A stretch of DNA of 6,158 nucleotides, taken from Pseudomonadota bacterium (GTDB lineage: Bacteria > Pseudomonadota > Alphaproteobacteria > Acetobacterales > Acetobacteraceae). The position numbers and the translations under genes were made by a program. The notes beneath the pieces were generated by a model. That model saw only the letters and a list, made by a program, of their open reading frames with translations, made no database searches and was not told the origin of the DNA. The DNA is taken from assembly GCA_021779655.1 (NCBI GenBank), contig JAJYAF010000142.1, forward strand, positions 1 to 6,158, read 5' to 3'. Positions 1-6,158 of this stretch are shown piece by piece. How positions within the stretch are numbered: the stretch's first letter is position 1; each line of letters opens with the position of its first letter.

Positions 1-1070
<1,070 letters not shown>

Positions 1071-1073
1071 TCC

Positions 1074-1481
1074 ATGCCGCTTTCCCTTGAAATCATCAGC
1101 CCGGAGAAACTGCTCCTGTCCCGCCAGGTGGAGATGGTGGTGATTCCCGGCACCGAGGGCGATCTGGGCGTTCTGCCCGGCCATGCGAAACTGATTACGG
1201 GGCTGCGCGGCGGACTTGTGGATATCTACGAGAACGGGCAGTTGACGGACCGCTTTTTCGTCTCCGGCGGCTTCGCGGAAGTGACGGAGGATCGCTGCTC
1301 GGTTCTGGCCGACGAAATCACCCGCAAGGCGGACCTCAACCCGGCGCGCGCGGCCACCGCGCTTGAGGAGGCGAAGGCGGCCTACAGCGCCCAGGACATT
1401 CACGACCGGCAGGGTTATCTCGCGGCCAGGGACCGGCTGATTTCCGCGCAGGCGATGGTGGACGCGGCGCGAGCGCCGTAA
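1074..1481 (+). CDS. atpC: F1F0 ATP synthase subunit epsilon
   Basis: Epsilon subunit of the F1 central stalk, which couples rotor to catalytic head and can inhibit ATP hydrolysis. The protein is 135 residues, normal for the family. Residues ~1-85 form the N-terminal beta-sandwich, with the typical opening LEIISPEKLLLS, then VVIPGTEGDLGVLPGHA and the FFVSGGFAEV strand region. Residues ~88-135 are Ala- and charge-rich and helical, matching the regulatory C-terminal helices. The start ATG lies only 3 bases after the atpD stop. I see no strong Shine-Dalgarno sequence in front of it, so translation is probably coupled to atpD. It is the last gene of the F1 operon here. Stop is TAA 1479-1481. Confidence 0.96.
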   Translation: MPLSLEIISPEKLLLSRQVEMVVIPGTEGDLGVLPGHAKLITGLRGGLVDIYENGQLTDRFFVSGGFAEVTEDRCSVLADEITRKADLNPARAATALEEAKAAYSAQDIHDRQGYLAARDRLISAQAMVDAARAP

Positions 1482-1482
1482 G

Positions 1483-1500
1483 GCCGGCCGCGGCGCCGGC
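1483..1500 (+). terminator. Possible GC hairpin after atpC
   Basis: GCCGGC at 1483-1488 and GCCGGC at 1495-1500 can pair into a 6-bp all-GC stem with a 6-base loop, beginning 2 bases after the atpC stop. No T-tract follows, so it is not a classical intrinsic terminator. It could pause polymerase, protect the 3' end, or be chance in GC-rich DNA. Confidence 0.25.
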
Positions 1501-1609
1501 AGGGGCGCGCGGAATATCGTTGCCGGGGAATTGCGGGCTGGTGTAGGTTGTATGATCAGGGCTGGCTGGAGCGGGTTAAACGGGTCCTGGCCGGTTGGCT
1601 GCTATTGTG

Positions 1610-1621
1610 CCGCGCGCGCGG
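1610..1621. repeat. CG-alternating palindrome
   Basis: CCGCGCGCGCGG, a perfect 12-base self-complementary alternation just before the ribosome binding site of the 1637 gene. In RNA it could fold back or dimerise and affect access to the site; it may simply reflect GC-rich spacer sequence. Confidence 0.35.
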
Positions 1622-1624
1622 AGC

Positions 1625-1630
1625 GGGAGG
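1625..1630 (+). promoter_or_regulatory. Ribosome binding site for 1637 ORF
   Basis: GGGAGG lies 6 bases before the ATG at 1637. This decides the start against longer in-frame options beginning at 1595: the upstream codons would place Arg-rich sequence ahead of an otherwise standard signal peptide. Confidence 0.65.
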
Positions 1631-1636
1631 CAGATC

Positions 1637-1999
1637 ATGGGACGCTCGATTTTTTTTGCTTTCGCGTTGTTGGCCGGGACGCTGCTGGCCCCCGCCGCCT
1701 TGCTTGCGCAGGATTTCAACCTGGGGACGCTGAATGCGGGCGGCATAATTCCATCGCCCGGCAATTTCGCGTTCGGCGGCAATGTGAACCCATTTACCGA
1801 CGCCGCCGGGGCTAGCCGTTATTTTCACGATAATACATCGGGCGGGGTGAGCCAGCCGGATATGCTGGGCAATCCAGCGCCGTCCGGGCCGCTGGATAAT
1901 TTCATCGGGGGCAATAGCGCCGGGACGGGTAGCGGATCGACCGCCGGGGGCTTGCCCGGCCCGGGCATGGCCGGAGGGTCGGGCGGAGGGGGGTTTTAG
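1637..1999 (+). CDS. Small secreted Gly-rich hypothetical protein
   Basis: Unrecognised 120-residue protein. The N-terminus is a convincing Sec signal peptide: MGRS, a hydrophobic core of Phe, Ala and Leu (about residues 5-23), then ALLAQ, with cleavage likely after Ala24 or Gln25. The mature part is ~95 residues, acidic to neutral, rich in Gly, Asn, Pro and Ser. It has NFAFGGNVNPFTD near residue 50 and an almost pure Gly/Ser/Pro tail ending GGSGGGGF. There are no cysteines, no lipobox and no second membrane segment, so a periplasmic or exported location is inferred. The start is supported by GGGAGG 6 bases upstream. Stop is TAG 1997-1999. It follows atpC by 155 bases on the same strand but has no obvious link to ATP synthase. 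The low-complexity tail means function cannot be guessed; the signal peptide plus RBS are the reasons to believe the gene is real. Confidence 0.72.
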   Translation: MGRSIFFAFALLAGTLLAPAALLAQDFNLGTLNAGGIIPSPGNFAFGGNVNPFTDAAGASRYFHDNTSGGVSQPDMLGNPAPSGPLDNFIGGNSAGTGSGSTAGGLPGPGMAGGSGGGGF

Positions 2000-2125
2000 A
2001 GAGCGGCGCGCCGTAGCCGGGGATGATGAGAACCATGTTTACGCCATTGACCTACCCGATTCGAAATTGCGGTCTGGCAGGGATGCGGACGGCGAGGCCG
2101 ATGGCAAACTGTGCGTTTTGCTCGA
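2000..2125. other. Convergent intergenic gap, likely island edge
   Basis: This 126-base gap lies between two genes that end towards each other: the Gly-rich protein (+) and darG (-). It holds the self-complementary CGGCGCGCCG at 2004-2013. I found no stem followed by a T-tract on either strand, no tRNA and no obvious direct repeat. It is the boundary between the housekeeping ATP synthase side and the restriction/toxin cassette. Confidence 0.55.
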
Positions 2126-3202
2126 TCAGGGCGGTTGAACCTGAACATCCCGCAGGTGTCCAATCGCAGCGTCCACATGATAGCGCGTAAAGATTCTGGC
2201 CTTGCGCTCGGCGGCTCCTTCGGGGCCTGGCCAGGAGGCGATGGCCGCCATCATGACGTCGCCTTCCAGCGCCACGCCCGATTCACGATTGAGCCAGTCC
2301 ACCGTCGCGAGCAGCTCCAGGCCGTGGGGTGATTGGAAACCGTCGATGATCTTGCTGGCGGCGTCGAGCGTGGGACGATAGGGGCTGGCTTCCGGCGACG
2401 TCAGATAGACGCCTACCCGGTCCTGCCGGTCATGGCGGAATCGGATCGGGTCGAATGGCCTTGCATCCGCCACCCGGCGCTCGCAGGTCAGATAGCTGCC
2501 GTCCAGACTGTCCAACAGGTGCCGGACCTTGTTTGAATAAGGGCCATAGCGATTGGCCACGAAGTCGTCCGCGATCGGGTTGGGCAGGCTCAGGCGCCGC
2601 GCGGCGCCGCTCAGGAACCAGGCGAGCTTCTGCGCTTCCAGGATCGAGCAATCGAACCCCAGCACCTCATAGCGCCGGATCATCTCGGCCATCAGCGCCC
2701 GCGCCGGGGTCAGCTTCTCGACGCCGTTGCGCTTCACGACGTTCCGGTAGGCTTGGGTCGGCTCATAGACGATGACCTCGCAATCGAGGCCAGACAGTGC
2801 CTTGGCGACCAACGGCTTCACGTCGGCCCAATCGAGGCCGCCGTTGCCGGCGCCCAGGGGCGGAATGGCGATGGAACGGATGCCGCGTGCCTCGATCTCA
2901 TTCCTGAGCGCCACCAGCCCCTGTTCGATCCATCCCAGCCGGGAGGGGTGACGCCAATGCTTCTTCGTCGCGAAGTTGATGATGTAGCGCGGACCGAGCA
3001 TGTCATGGCGCTCGGTGATGAACAGTCCGCCCGCCACGATCCGGCCGGCCTTGCTCGCCGCTTCGTAAGCACGGAAGTTCTCCGGAAAGGCTTCCTTGAA
3101 CATCAGTGCGATGCCCTTGCCACTGACGCCGACCGTGTTGACCGTGTTGACCAGCGCCTCGGCGCCGGCCTCCAGAAGATTACCTTGGGTGTAGCGGATC
3201 AT
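2126..3202 (-). CDS. darG: DarG macro-domain antitoxin (DNA ADP-ribosylglycohydrolase)
   Basis: Antitoxin of the DarTG system: it removes ADP-ribose placed on DNA by DarT and should also bind DarT directly. The protein is 358 residues, the usual size for two-domain DarG. Residues 1-~150 are a macro domain: IRYTQGNLL, the ADP-ribose-binding segment VNTVNTVGVSGKGIA (19-32) with Asn22, NFATKKHWR with Lys80, and IPPLGAGNGGLDW (113-125). Lys80 occupies the position of the lysine needed for de-ADP-ribosylation in Thermus DarG. Residues ~163-358 are the C-terminal domain, with EAQKLAWFL (189-197) and FVANRYGPYSNKV (214-226), expected to inhibit DarT. The chosen ATG (3202-3200) overlaps the darT stop as TGATG and gives the canonical MIRYTQGN start; a GTG four codons earlier (3214) is possible but inside darT. 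A weak AGGGTGG (3211-3217) lies 8 bases upstream. It is the last gene of the operon. Confidence 0.93.
   Translation of the reverse strand: MIRYTQGNLLEAGAEALVNTVNTVGVSGKGIALMFKEAFPENFRAYEAASKAGRIVAGGLFITERHDMLGPRYIINFATKKHWRHPSRLGWIEQGLVALRNEIEARGIRSIAIPPLGAGNGGLDWADVKPLVAKALSGLDCEVIVYEPTQAYRNVVKRNGVEKLTPARALMAEMIRRYEVLGFDCSILEAQKLAWFLSGAARRLSLPNPIADDFVANRYGPYSNKVRHLLDSLDGSYLTCERRVADARPFDPIRFRHDRQDRVGVYLTSPEASPYRPTLDAASKIIDGFQSPHGLELLATVDWLNRESGVALEGDVMMAAIASWPGPEGAAERKARIFTRYHVDAAIGHLRDVQVQPP
2129..2716 (-). other. DarG C-terminal toxin-binding domain
   Basis: This segment encodes DarG residues ~163-358. It is mostly helical by eye, with a pattern QKLAWFL ... F.ANRYGPYS ... LL..LDGSYL. In characterised DarG proteins the C-terminal region blocks the DarT active site without needing macro-domain catalysis. 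The motif pattern also recalls SocA/Panacea-type antitoxin domains (K/L-rich helix, then an RYGPYS-like turn); that resemblance is my reading and not a computed match. Confidence 0.6.
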
Positions 3203-3843
3203 CAGAAGTACCACCCTGGTTTCGAGAACACTTGCACTGCTGCGCCTGAAGTCTGCACCGCCTGCTGGATAGCCAGGCGAACGCGATCAGACGCGCACCC
3301 AATCATGAGTAACGCCGCAGGCGGCACATGTCGATGTGCCAGCGCCTCGGCCTGATAGCGTTCCATTTTGTCAGGATAGCTGTCATCTCGGGCAAAGTCA
3401 TGCCGGCTGAGTATGTCCCAGTCGATCATCCCCGGCAGATCGGCTGAATTGTCGCTCCATGCCGCCGTCGCCGTATAGGCGTGGCGATCCGTGAAGAGCA
3501 TGGACACGTCATTATTGTTCATGGCCTGACATGACGAGACAAGGATTAAGATTTCCTGATTAGAACGGCGGACAATACCGTTATAGCCCGTTTTGATGTT
3601 GAGGAGCATTGGCGATTTTGGCGTGAAATAGAAGGGCACGTAGTCGGCGAGGGTGCCGCCGGGAGGGATGGGCACCTGCCGATGGGCGCGCTTGCCGATC
3701 AAATCCGGGTTGCCGATGGCGACGAAGTTCGGATCGGCGGCGGCGTTCGCGCAATGCAGCCCGTTCGCCAGCAGCCAGGGCAGATTGGCGACATGGGTGA
3801 TGCGGAACAGCAGCGCGCGTTCGGGGGTCAGGTTAAGCGCCAT
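3202..3843 (-). CDS. darT: DarT DNA ADP-ribosyltransferase toxin (DUF4433)
   Basis: Toxin that uses NAD+ to attach ADP-ribose to bases in single-stranded DNA, which stalls replication; characterised DarTG systems also block phage DNA synthesis. The protein is 213 residues, typical of the family. Seen in order: RITHVANLPWLLANG (14-28), GKRAHRQVPIPPGG (50-63) with Arg52 in the NAD/substrate-loop region, VPFYFTPKSPML (69-80), TDRHAY (118-123) with His121, and QAEALAHRHVP (164-174) with Glu166. By position and context Arg52, His121 and Glu166 match the catalytic residues of Thermus DarT (R51, H119, E160), so the enzyme looks intact. The ATG (3843-3841) lies inside the end of hsdS, an 11-base overlap; the frame stays open to 4041 only as a shadow of hsdS. 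darG follows with a TGATG overlap, the canonical toxin-then-antitoxin order. Modified base and target motif cannot be read from sequence. Confidence 0.93.
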   Translation of the reverse strand: MALNLTPERALLFRITHVANLPWLLANGLHCANAAADPNFVAIGNPDLIGKRAHRQVPIPPGGTLADYVPFYFTPKSPMLLNIKTGYNGIVRRSNQEILILVSSCQAMNNNDVSMLFTDRHAYTATAAWSDNSADLPGMIDWDILSRHDFARDDSYPDKMERYQAEALAHRHVPPAALLMIGCASDRVRLAIQQAVQTSGAAVQVFSKPGWYF

Positions 3844-5059
3844 TGCCTCCCCCGTTTGTCGGCGCTCCACCGAACACCTGCGCGGAAAGGGCGGCGGCCA
3901 TGGCTTCGGCCTTGGCGGCGGCGGTGTCGAGGGCGCGGGCGGCGGCTTCGAGGCGCTGGGCCTGTTCGGCGAAGGCGGTTTGGAGCGGGAGGGGTGGAAG
4001 CGGGATTTCGACCTTCGCCAAGTCCTTGTAGTAAATCGCACACACTGACGTTGTGCCCTTCTTGATCGACGTGATGCTCGCTTGGCCGGCGGCCGTCTGA
4101 AAATAGGCGTTCACAAACGCCGCCAACACCCGATCGTTGAAACGTACTCGCATGATATTATTGTTGAATACGTTTCCAGGCGGCCCTGCATAAAGGCCCA
4201 TTTTCCCAACCAATTCATACGAATTGCGGGTATTGAAGAGCAGGTCGCCAGGTCGGAGCTCATGAGAAGTTGCTTCGTTCCCCGTCACGTCTGTTCGACG
4301 GAGATCATCGAGCACGACTCTGCCGTCGCTGGTTATGGCGTTCATGCGGACATAGCCAACAGCACCATTCTCGGGCTGTTCGCGAGTTGAGCGAACGAGG
4401 CCAAGCAATTTTGACCCGACCAGATCGTCAAAGCTTGCCCCGCCACAGCGTTCGGTCAGCGTCGCCGGGTCGCCGAACATGTCGAGGAAGAGGGCGGGGA
4501 TGATGGCGCGGGCCTTGGCGCGGGCGGCGTCGGCGCGGCGCCTGATCTCCGCTGCCCGGTCCAGCAGCCCCACGATCCGCCGCTGTTCCTCCAACGGCGG
4601 AATCGGAAGGGCATAGCCTTCCAAGGCTGACTTATTGAGATTTTTGATATTATTGCCCTGTGCCGCGCTCGCCCATTTGCGGAATCCAGCGCTCTGGAAA
4701 ACATGAGCTAAGTATCCGGGGTCAGCCTTCGCTTCGTTTGCTCGGACGGCGGCACAAAACGCGCCAAATGAACCGACCCAATCCCTGTTGAGAAGAGCGC
4801 TCTTTCCCACAATGGATGCGCTTCCAGACGACATGCACATCACAATGTCATTGCGTTGTAGGAATTGATCTTTGCCTATTGAATTCTTGGCCAGCCAGAC
4901 AAGATCATGGTCCAGTATGAGGTGGCCGTTTATATTGCCCGCCCGCAGGATGGGAATGTCTCCGTTGGCGGGAGCCTGAACCACGTCGCCCTTCGCGTAG
5001 GTGACACCACGAACGACCTTCGCAACGGCATCCAAACGTATCGAAGGCCAAGCACTCAC
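3833..5059 (-). CDS. hsdS: Type I restriction-modification specificity subunit
   Basis: Specificity subunit of a Type I restriction-modification enzyme; it reads the bipartite DNA target and docks HsdM (and HsdR where present). The protein is 408 residues with the standard two-half layout. TRD1 is ~1-150 (opening SAWPSIRLDAVAKV); the central conserved helix region is ~151-200 (IPPLEEQRRIVGLLDRAAEI, then FLDMFGDP); TRD2 is ~205-350; the distal conserved region is ~351-398 (IPLPPLPLQTAFAEQ, then an Ala-rich coiled coil). A Gly/Asn-rich tail follows. The start is GTG 5059-5057, giving a GTGA 4-base overlap with the hsdM stop and having GGGGAGAG 5 bases upstream. The frame runs open to 5299, but that part is antisense-type shadow inside hsdM. 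Both TRDs are visibly AT-richer than the helix regions, as expected of exchangeable recognition modules. The target sequence cannot be predicted. It overlaps darT by 11 bases. Confidence 0.94.
   Translation of the reverse strand: MSAWPSIRLDAVAKVVRGVTYAKGDVVQAPANGDIPILRAGNINGHLILDHDLVWLAKNSIGKDQFLQRNDIVMCMSSGSASIVGKSALLNRDWVGSFGAFCAAVRANEAKADPGYLAHVFQSAGFRKWASAAQGNNIKNLNKSALEGYALPIPPLEEQRRIVGLLDRAAEIRRRADAARAKARAIIPALFLDMFGDPATLTERCGGASFDDLVGSKLLGLVRSTREQPENGAVGYVRMNAITSDGRVVLDDLRRTDVTGNEATSHELRPGDLLFNTRNSYELVGKMGLYAGPPGNVFNNNIMRVRFNDRVLAAFVNAYFQTAAGQASITSIKKGTTSVCAIYYKDLAKVEIPLPPLPLQTAFAEQAQRLEAAARALDTAAAKAEAMAAALSAQVFGGAPTNGGGNGA
3846..3853 (-). promoter_or_regulatory. G-rich ribosome binding site of darT
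   Basis: GGGGGAGG on the minus strand ends only 2 bases before the darT ATG, closer than the usual 5-9. It is strong in sequence but badly spaced, and it lies inside the last codons of hsdS. Ribosomes finishing hsdS could re-initiate here, which would tie toxin synthesis to hsdS translation. Confidence 0.45.
4460..4609 (-). other. HsdS central conserved helix region
   Basis: Encodes HsdS residues ~151-200, the helix between the two TRDs that fixes the spacer length between the two half-sites and contacts HsdM. It contains PLEEQRRIVGLLDRA and an Arg/Ala-rich helix. It is much richer in GC than the flanking TRDs (4010-4459 and 4610-5059). The distal counterpart is at ~3866-4009. Confidence 0.75.
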
Positions 5060-6158
5060 GCCGGCTCTCCCCGCAATTCCGCCGCCAGCGCCTGAATGTC
5101 GCCGAGGATGGTCTCCATGTCCTCCTGCAATTCCTCCAGCAGCTCGCGCGGATCGCGATGCTCGGCGGCCTCGCGGCTTTGGGGCCGATAGCGGGAGGCC
5201 GAGAGGTTCCAATCCTCGCGCTCGATGGCGCCTGCTTCGGCGAACCACCAGCTTTCCGTCCAGGGCGCGGCCGGATCGCGCCTCTGCCAACCCGCCCACA
5301 TCGCTTCCCGGCTGTTGAAGGCGGCGATCAGGCCGGGCAGGTCGTCGGCCTCGATCGGCTGGTCGTGGTTGGCGTCGAGCTTGAAGCCGTCATTGCTCGC
5401 ATGCAGGAACATCACCCGTTCGGTGCGCCCGCCTTGGGCAAAGACCAGCACCGAGGTCTTCACCCCCGAATAGGGTTGGAACACCCCGCCGGGCAGCGAC
5501 AGCACCGCCTCCACCCGGTTGTTCTGCATCAGCAGGCGGCGCAGCTCCCGGTGCGCGCCGGTGGAGCCGAACAGCACGCCCTCCGGCACGATCACGCCGC
5601 ATCTTCCGCCGGGCTTGAGATTGTCGATCATGTATTTGACGAACAGTAGCTCGGTCGCCGTGCTGGTCCCGATCTTCACGTCATCGACGATGCGGTCGCG
5701 GTCGAGCCGGCCGGAGAAAGGCGGGTTGGCGAGGATCACGTCATAGCCGTCGAGCGGCAGGCCCTTCTCGGTCTTCATCTGCCGGTCGAGGCTGGTGGTC
5801 AGCACGTTGCGCTTGAGGATGCGCACATCGGGGAGGCCGCGCAGCGCCAGGTTCATGCTGGCGAGGCTGACCATCTTGGGATCGACGTCGTTGCCGTAGA
5901 AGGTCTCGGTCTGGAGCTTGCGCCATTGCGTGGCGTTCAGCCGGTCGCCCATGCCGCGCTCGAAGCTCTTGCCCTCTAGCTCGGCCATTTCCCGCCCGTT
6001 GGGGGAGGAATTGGCGAGGCGGATATGCTCATAGGCCGCGACCAGGAAGCCGGCGGTGCCGGCGGCGGGGTCATAGACCGTCTCGCCGATGCGGGGATCG
6101 ACCAGATCGACGATGGCGCGGATGATGTGACGCGGGGTGAGTAACTGGCCGAGTTCGC
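5056..6158 (-). CDS. hsdM: Type I restriction-modification methyltransferase, 5'-partial
   Basis: Adenine-N6 DNA methyltransferase subunit of the Type I system; with HsdS it methylates the host target using S-adenosylmethionine. The frame is open to the window edge and the first full codon is at 6156. It encodes 366 visible residues; family members are usually ~480-520, so the N-terminal helical domain is missing. Visible residues 1-9 are ELGQLLTPR, the conserved run into the catalytic domain. DPAAGTAGFL (29-38) is the SAM-binding motif I, and NPPF (144-147, bases 5716-5727) is the catalytic motif IV of N6-adenine methyltransferases. GVIVPEGVLFGSTGAHRELR and VLSLPGGVFQPYSGVKTSVL are typical HsdM segments. 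The C-terminus has NLSASRYRP and then a charged coiled coil (LLEELQEDMETILGDIQAL) that should contact HsdS. No frameshift is seen. Stop TGA 5058-5056 overlaps the hsdS GTG. An internal ATG at 5988 is not the true start. Confidence 0.95.
   Translation of the reverse strand, partial: ELGQLLTPRHIIRAIVDLVDPRIGETVYDPAAGTAGFLVAAYEHIRLANSSPNGREMAELEGKSFERGMGDRLNATQWRKLQTETFYGNDVDPKMVSLASMNLALRGLPDVRILKRNVLTTSLDRQMKTEKGLPLDGYDVILANPPFSGRLDRDRIVDDVKIGTSTATELLFVKYMIDNLKPGGRCGVIVPEGVLFGSTGAHRELRRLLMQNNRVEAVLSLPGGVFQPYSGVKTSVLVFAQGGRTERVMFLHASNDGFKLDANHDQPIEADDLPGLIAAFNSREAMWAGWQRRDPAAPWTESWWFAEAGAIEREDWNLSASRYRPQSREAAEHRDPRELLEELQEDMETILGDIQALAAELRGEPA
5065..5072 (-). promoter_or_regulatory. Ribosome binding site of hsdS
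   Basis: GGGGAGAG on the minus strand, 5 bases before the GTG at 5059, within the last codons of hsdM. It supports the GTG start of hsdS over any in-frame codon further upstream. Confidence 0.6.

Larger units (their letters stand above)
1482..1636. other. Intergenic gap after atpC
   Basis: This 155-base GC-rich gap separates the end of the ATP synthase operon from the small secreted-protein gene. It contains a GC-rich inverted repeat (1483-1500), a weak -10-like hexamer TATGAT (1551-1556), a 12-base self-complementary CG alternation (1610-1621) and the ribosome binding site of the next gene. No tRNA or other RNA gene was recognised. The TATGAT has TTGCGG (1531-1536) only 14 bases upstream, too close for a standard sigma-70 promoter, so I do not call a promoter. 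Confidence 0.6.

Noticed and set aside
1531..1556. Promoter TTGCGG-14-TATGAT before the 1637 gene
   Set aside because: Spacing of 14 is too short for a sigma-70 promoter and there is no TGn extension; kept only as a remark.
2100..2165. Possible tRNA end (GGTTCAACC on the minus strand)
   Set aside because: No acceptor or anticodon stems can be formed around it and it falls in the last codons of darG.
2753..3355. 200-codon plus-strand ORF opposite darG and darT
   Set aside because: Antisense to two well-recognised genes, with no domain character; a GC-rich shadow ORF.
3844..4041. N-terminal extension of darT in the same open frame
   Set aside because: It overlaps hsdS, is a Pro/Arg/Ser-rich low-complexity shadow, and DarT homology begins just after the ATG at 3843.
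5060..5299. N-terminal extension of hsdS in the same open frame
   Set aside because: It lies wholly inside hsdM in another frame and is Arg/Gly-rich shadow sequence; the GTG at 5059 has an RBS and a classical GTGA overlap.
5158..5649. 163-codon plus-strand ORF opposite hsdM
   Set aside because: Antisense shadow of a conserved methyltransferase; no recognisable protein features.

Overview
The window looks like chromosomal DNA of a high-GC alphaproteobacterium. The AtpD and AtpC sequences have an alphaproteobacterial character. An F1 gene order ending atpD-atpC is also expected there, because these bacteria usually keep F1 and F0 genes in separate operons. A Rhodospirillales/Acetobacteraceae-like source is possible, but this is a family-level impression and not a search result.

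Layout. Bases 1-1481 (+ strand) hold the end of the F1 ATP synthase operon: most of atpD (beta, 5' end missing) and complete atpC (epsilon). After a 155-base gap comes a 120-residue secreted or periplasmic Gly-rich protein of unknown function (1637-1999, +). A 126-base gap (2000-2125) then separates it from four genes on the opposite strand, which face it tail to tail. In their own reading direction these are hsdM (5' end beyond the window), hsdS, darT and darG. Neither gap contains a convincing intrinsic terminator or an RNA gene, and no stretch over 300 bases lacks a gene.

How the genes fit together. HsdM and HsdS make the methyltransferase/specificity part of a Type I restriction-modification system. 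DarT is a DNA ADP-ribosyltransferase toxin (DUF4433 family). DarG is its antitoxin, with a macro domain that removes ADP-ribose from DNA and a C-terminal domain expected to bind DarT. All four genes overlap end to start (GTGA 4 nt, then 11 nt, then TGATG 1 nt), so they read as one translationally coupled operon. The toxin-antitoxin pair sits directly after hsdS, and no hsdR is visible; if present, it must lie upstream of hsdM or elsewhere.

The main point of interest is this fused hsdM-hsdS-darT-darG arrangement beside a housekeeping ATP synthase operon. Each protein family is known. What merits a second look is the coupling of a DNA-modifying toxin to a DNA methyltransferase, and what that does for phage defence or cassette maintenance.
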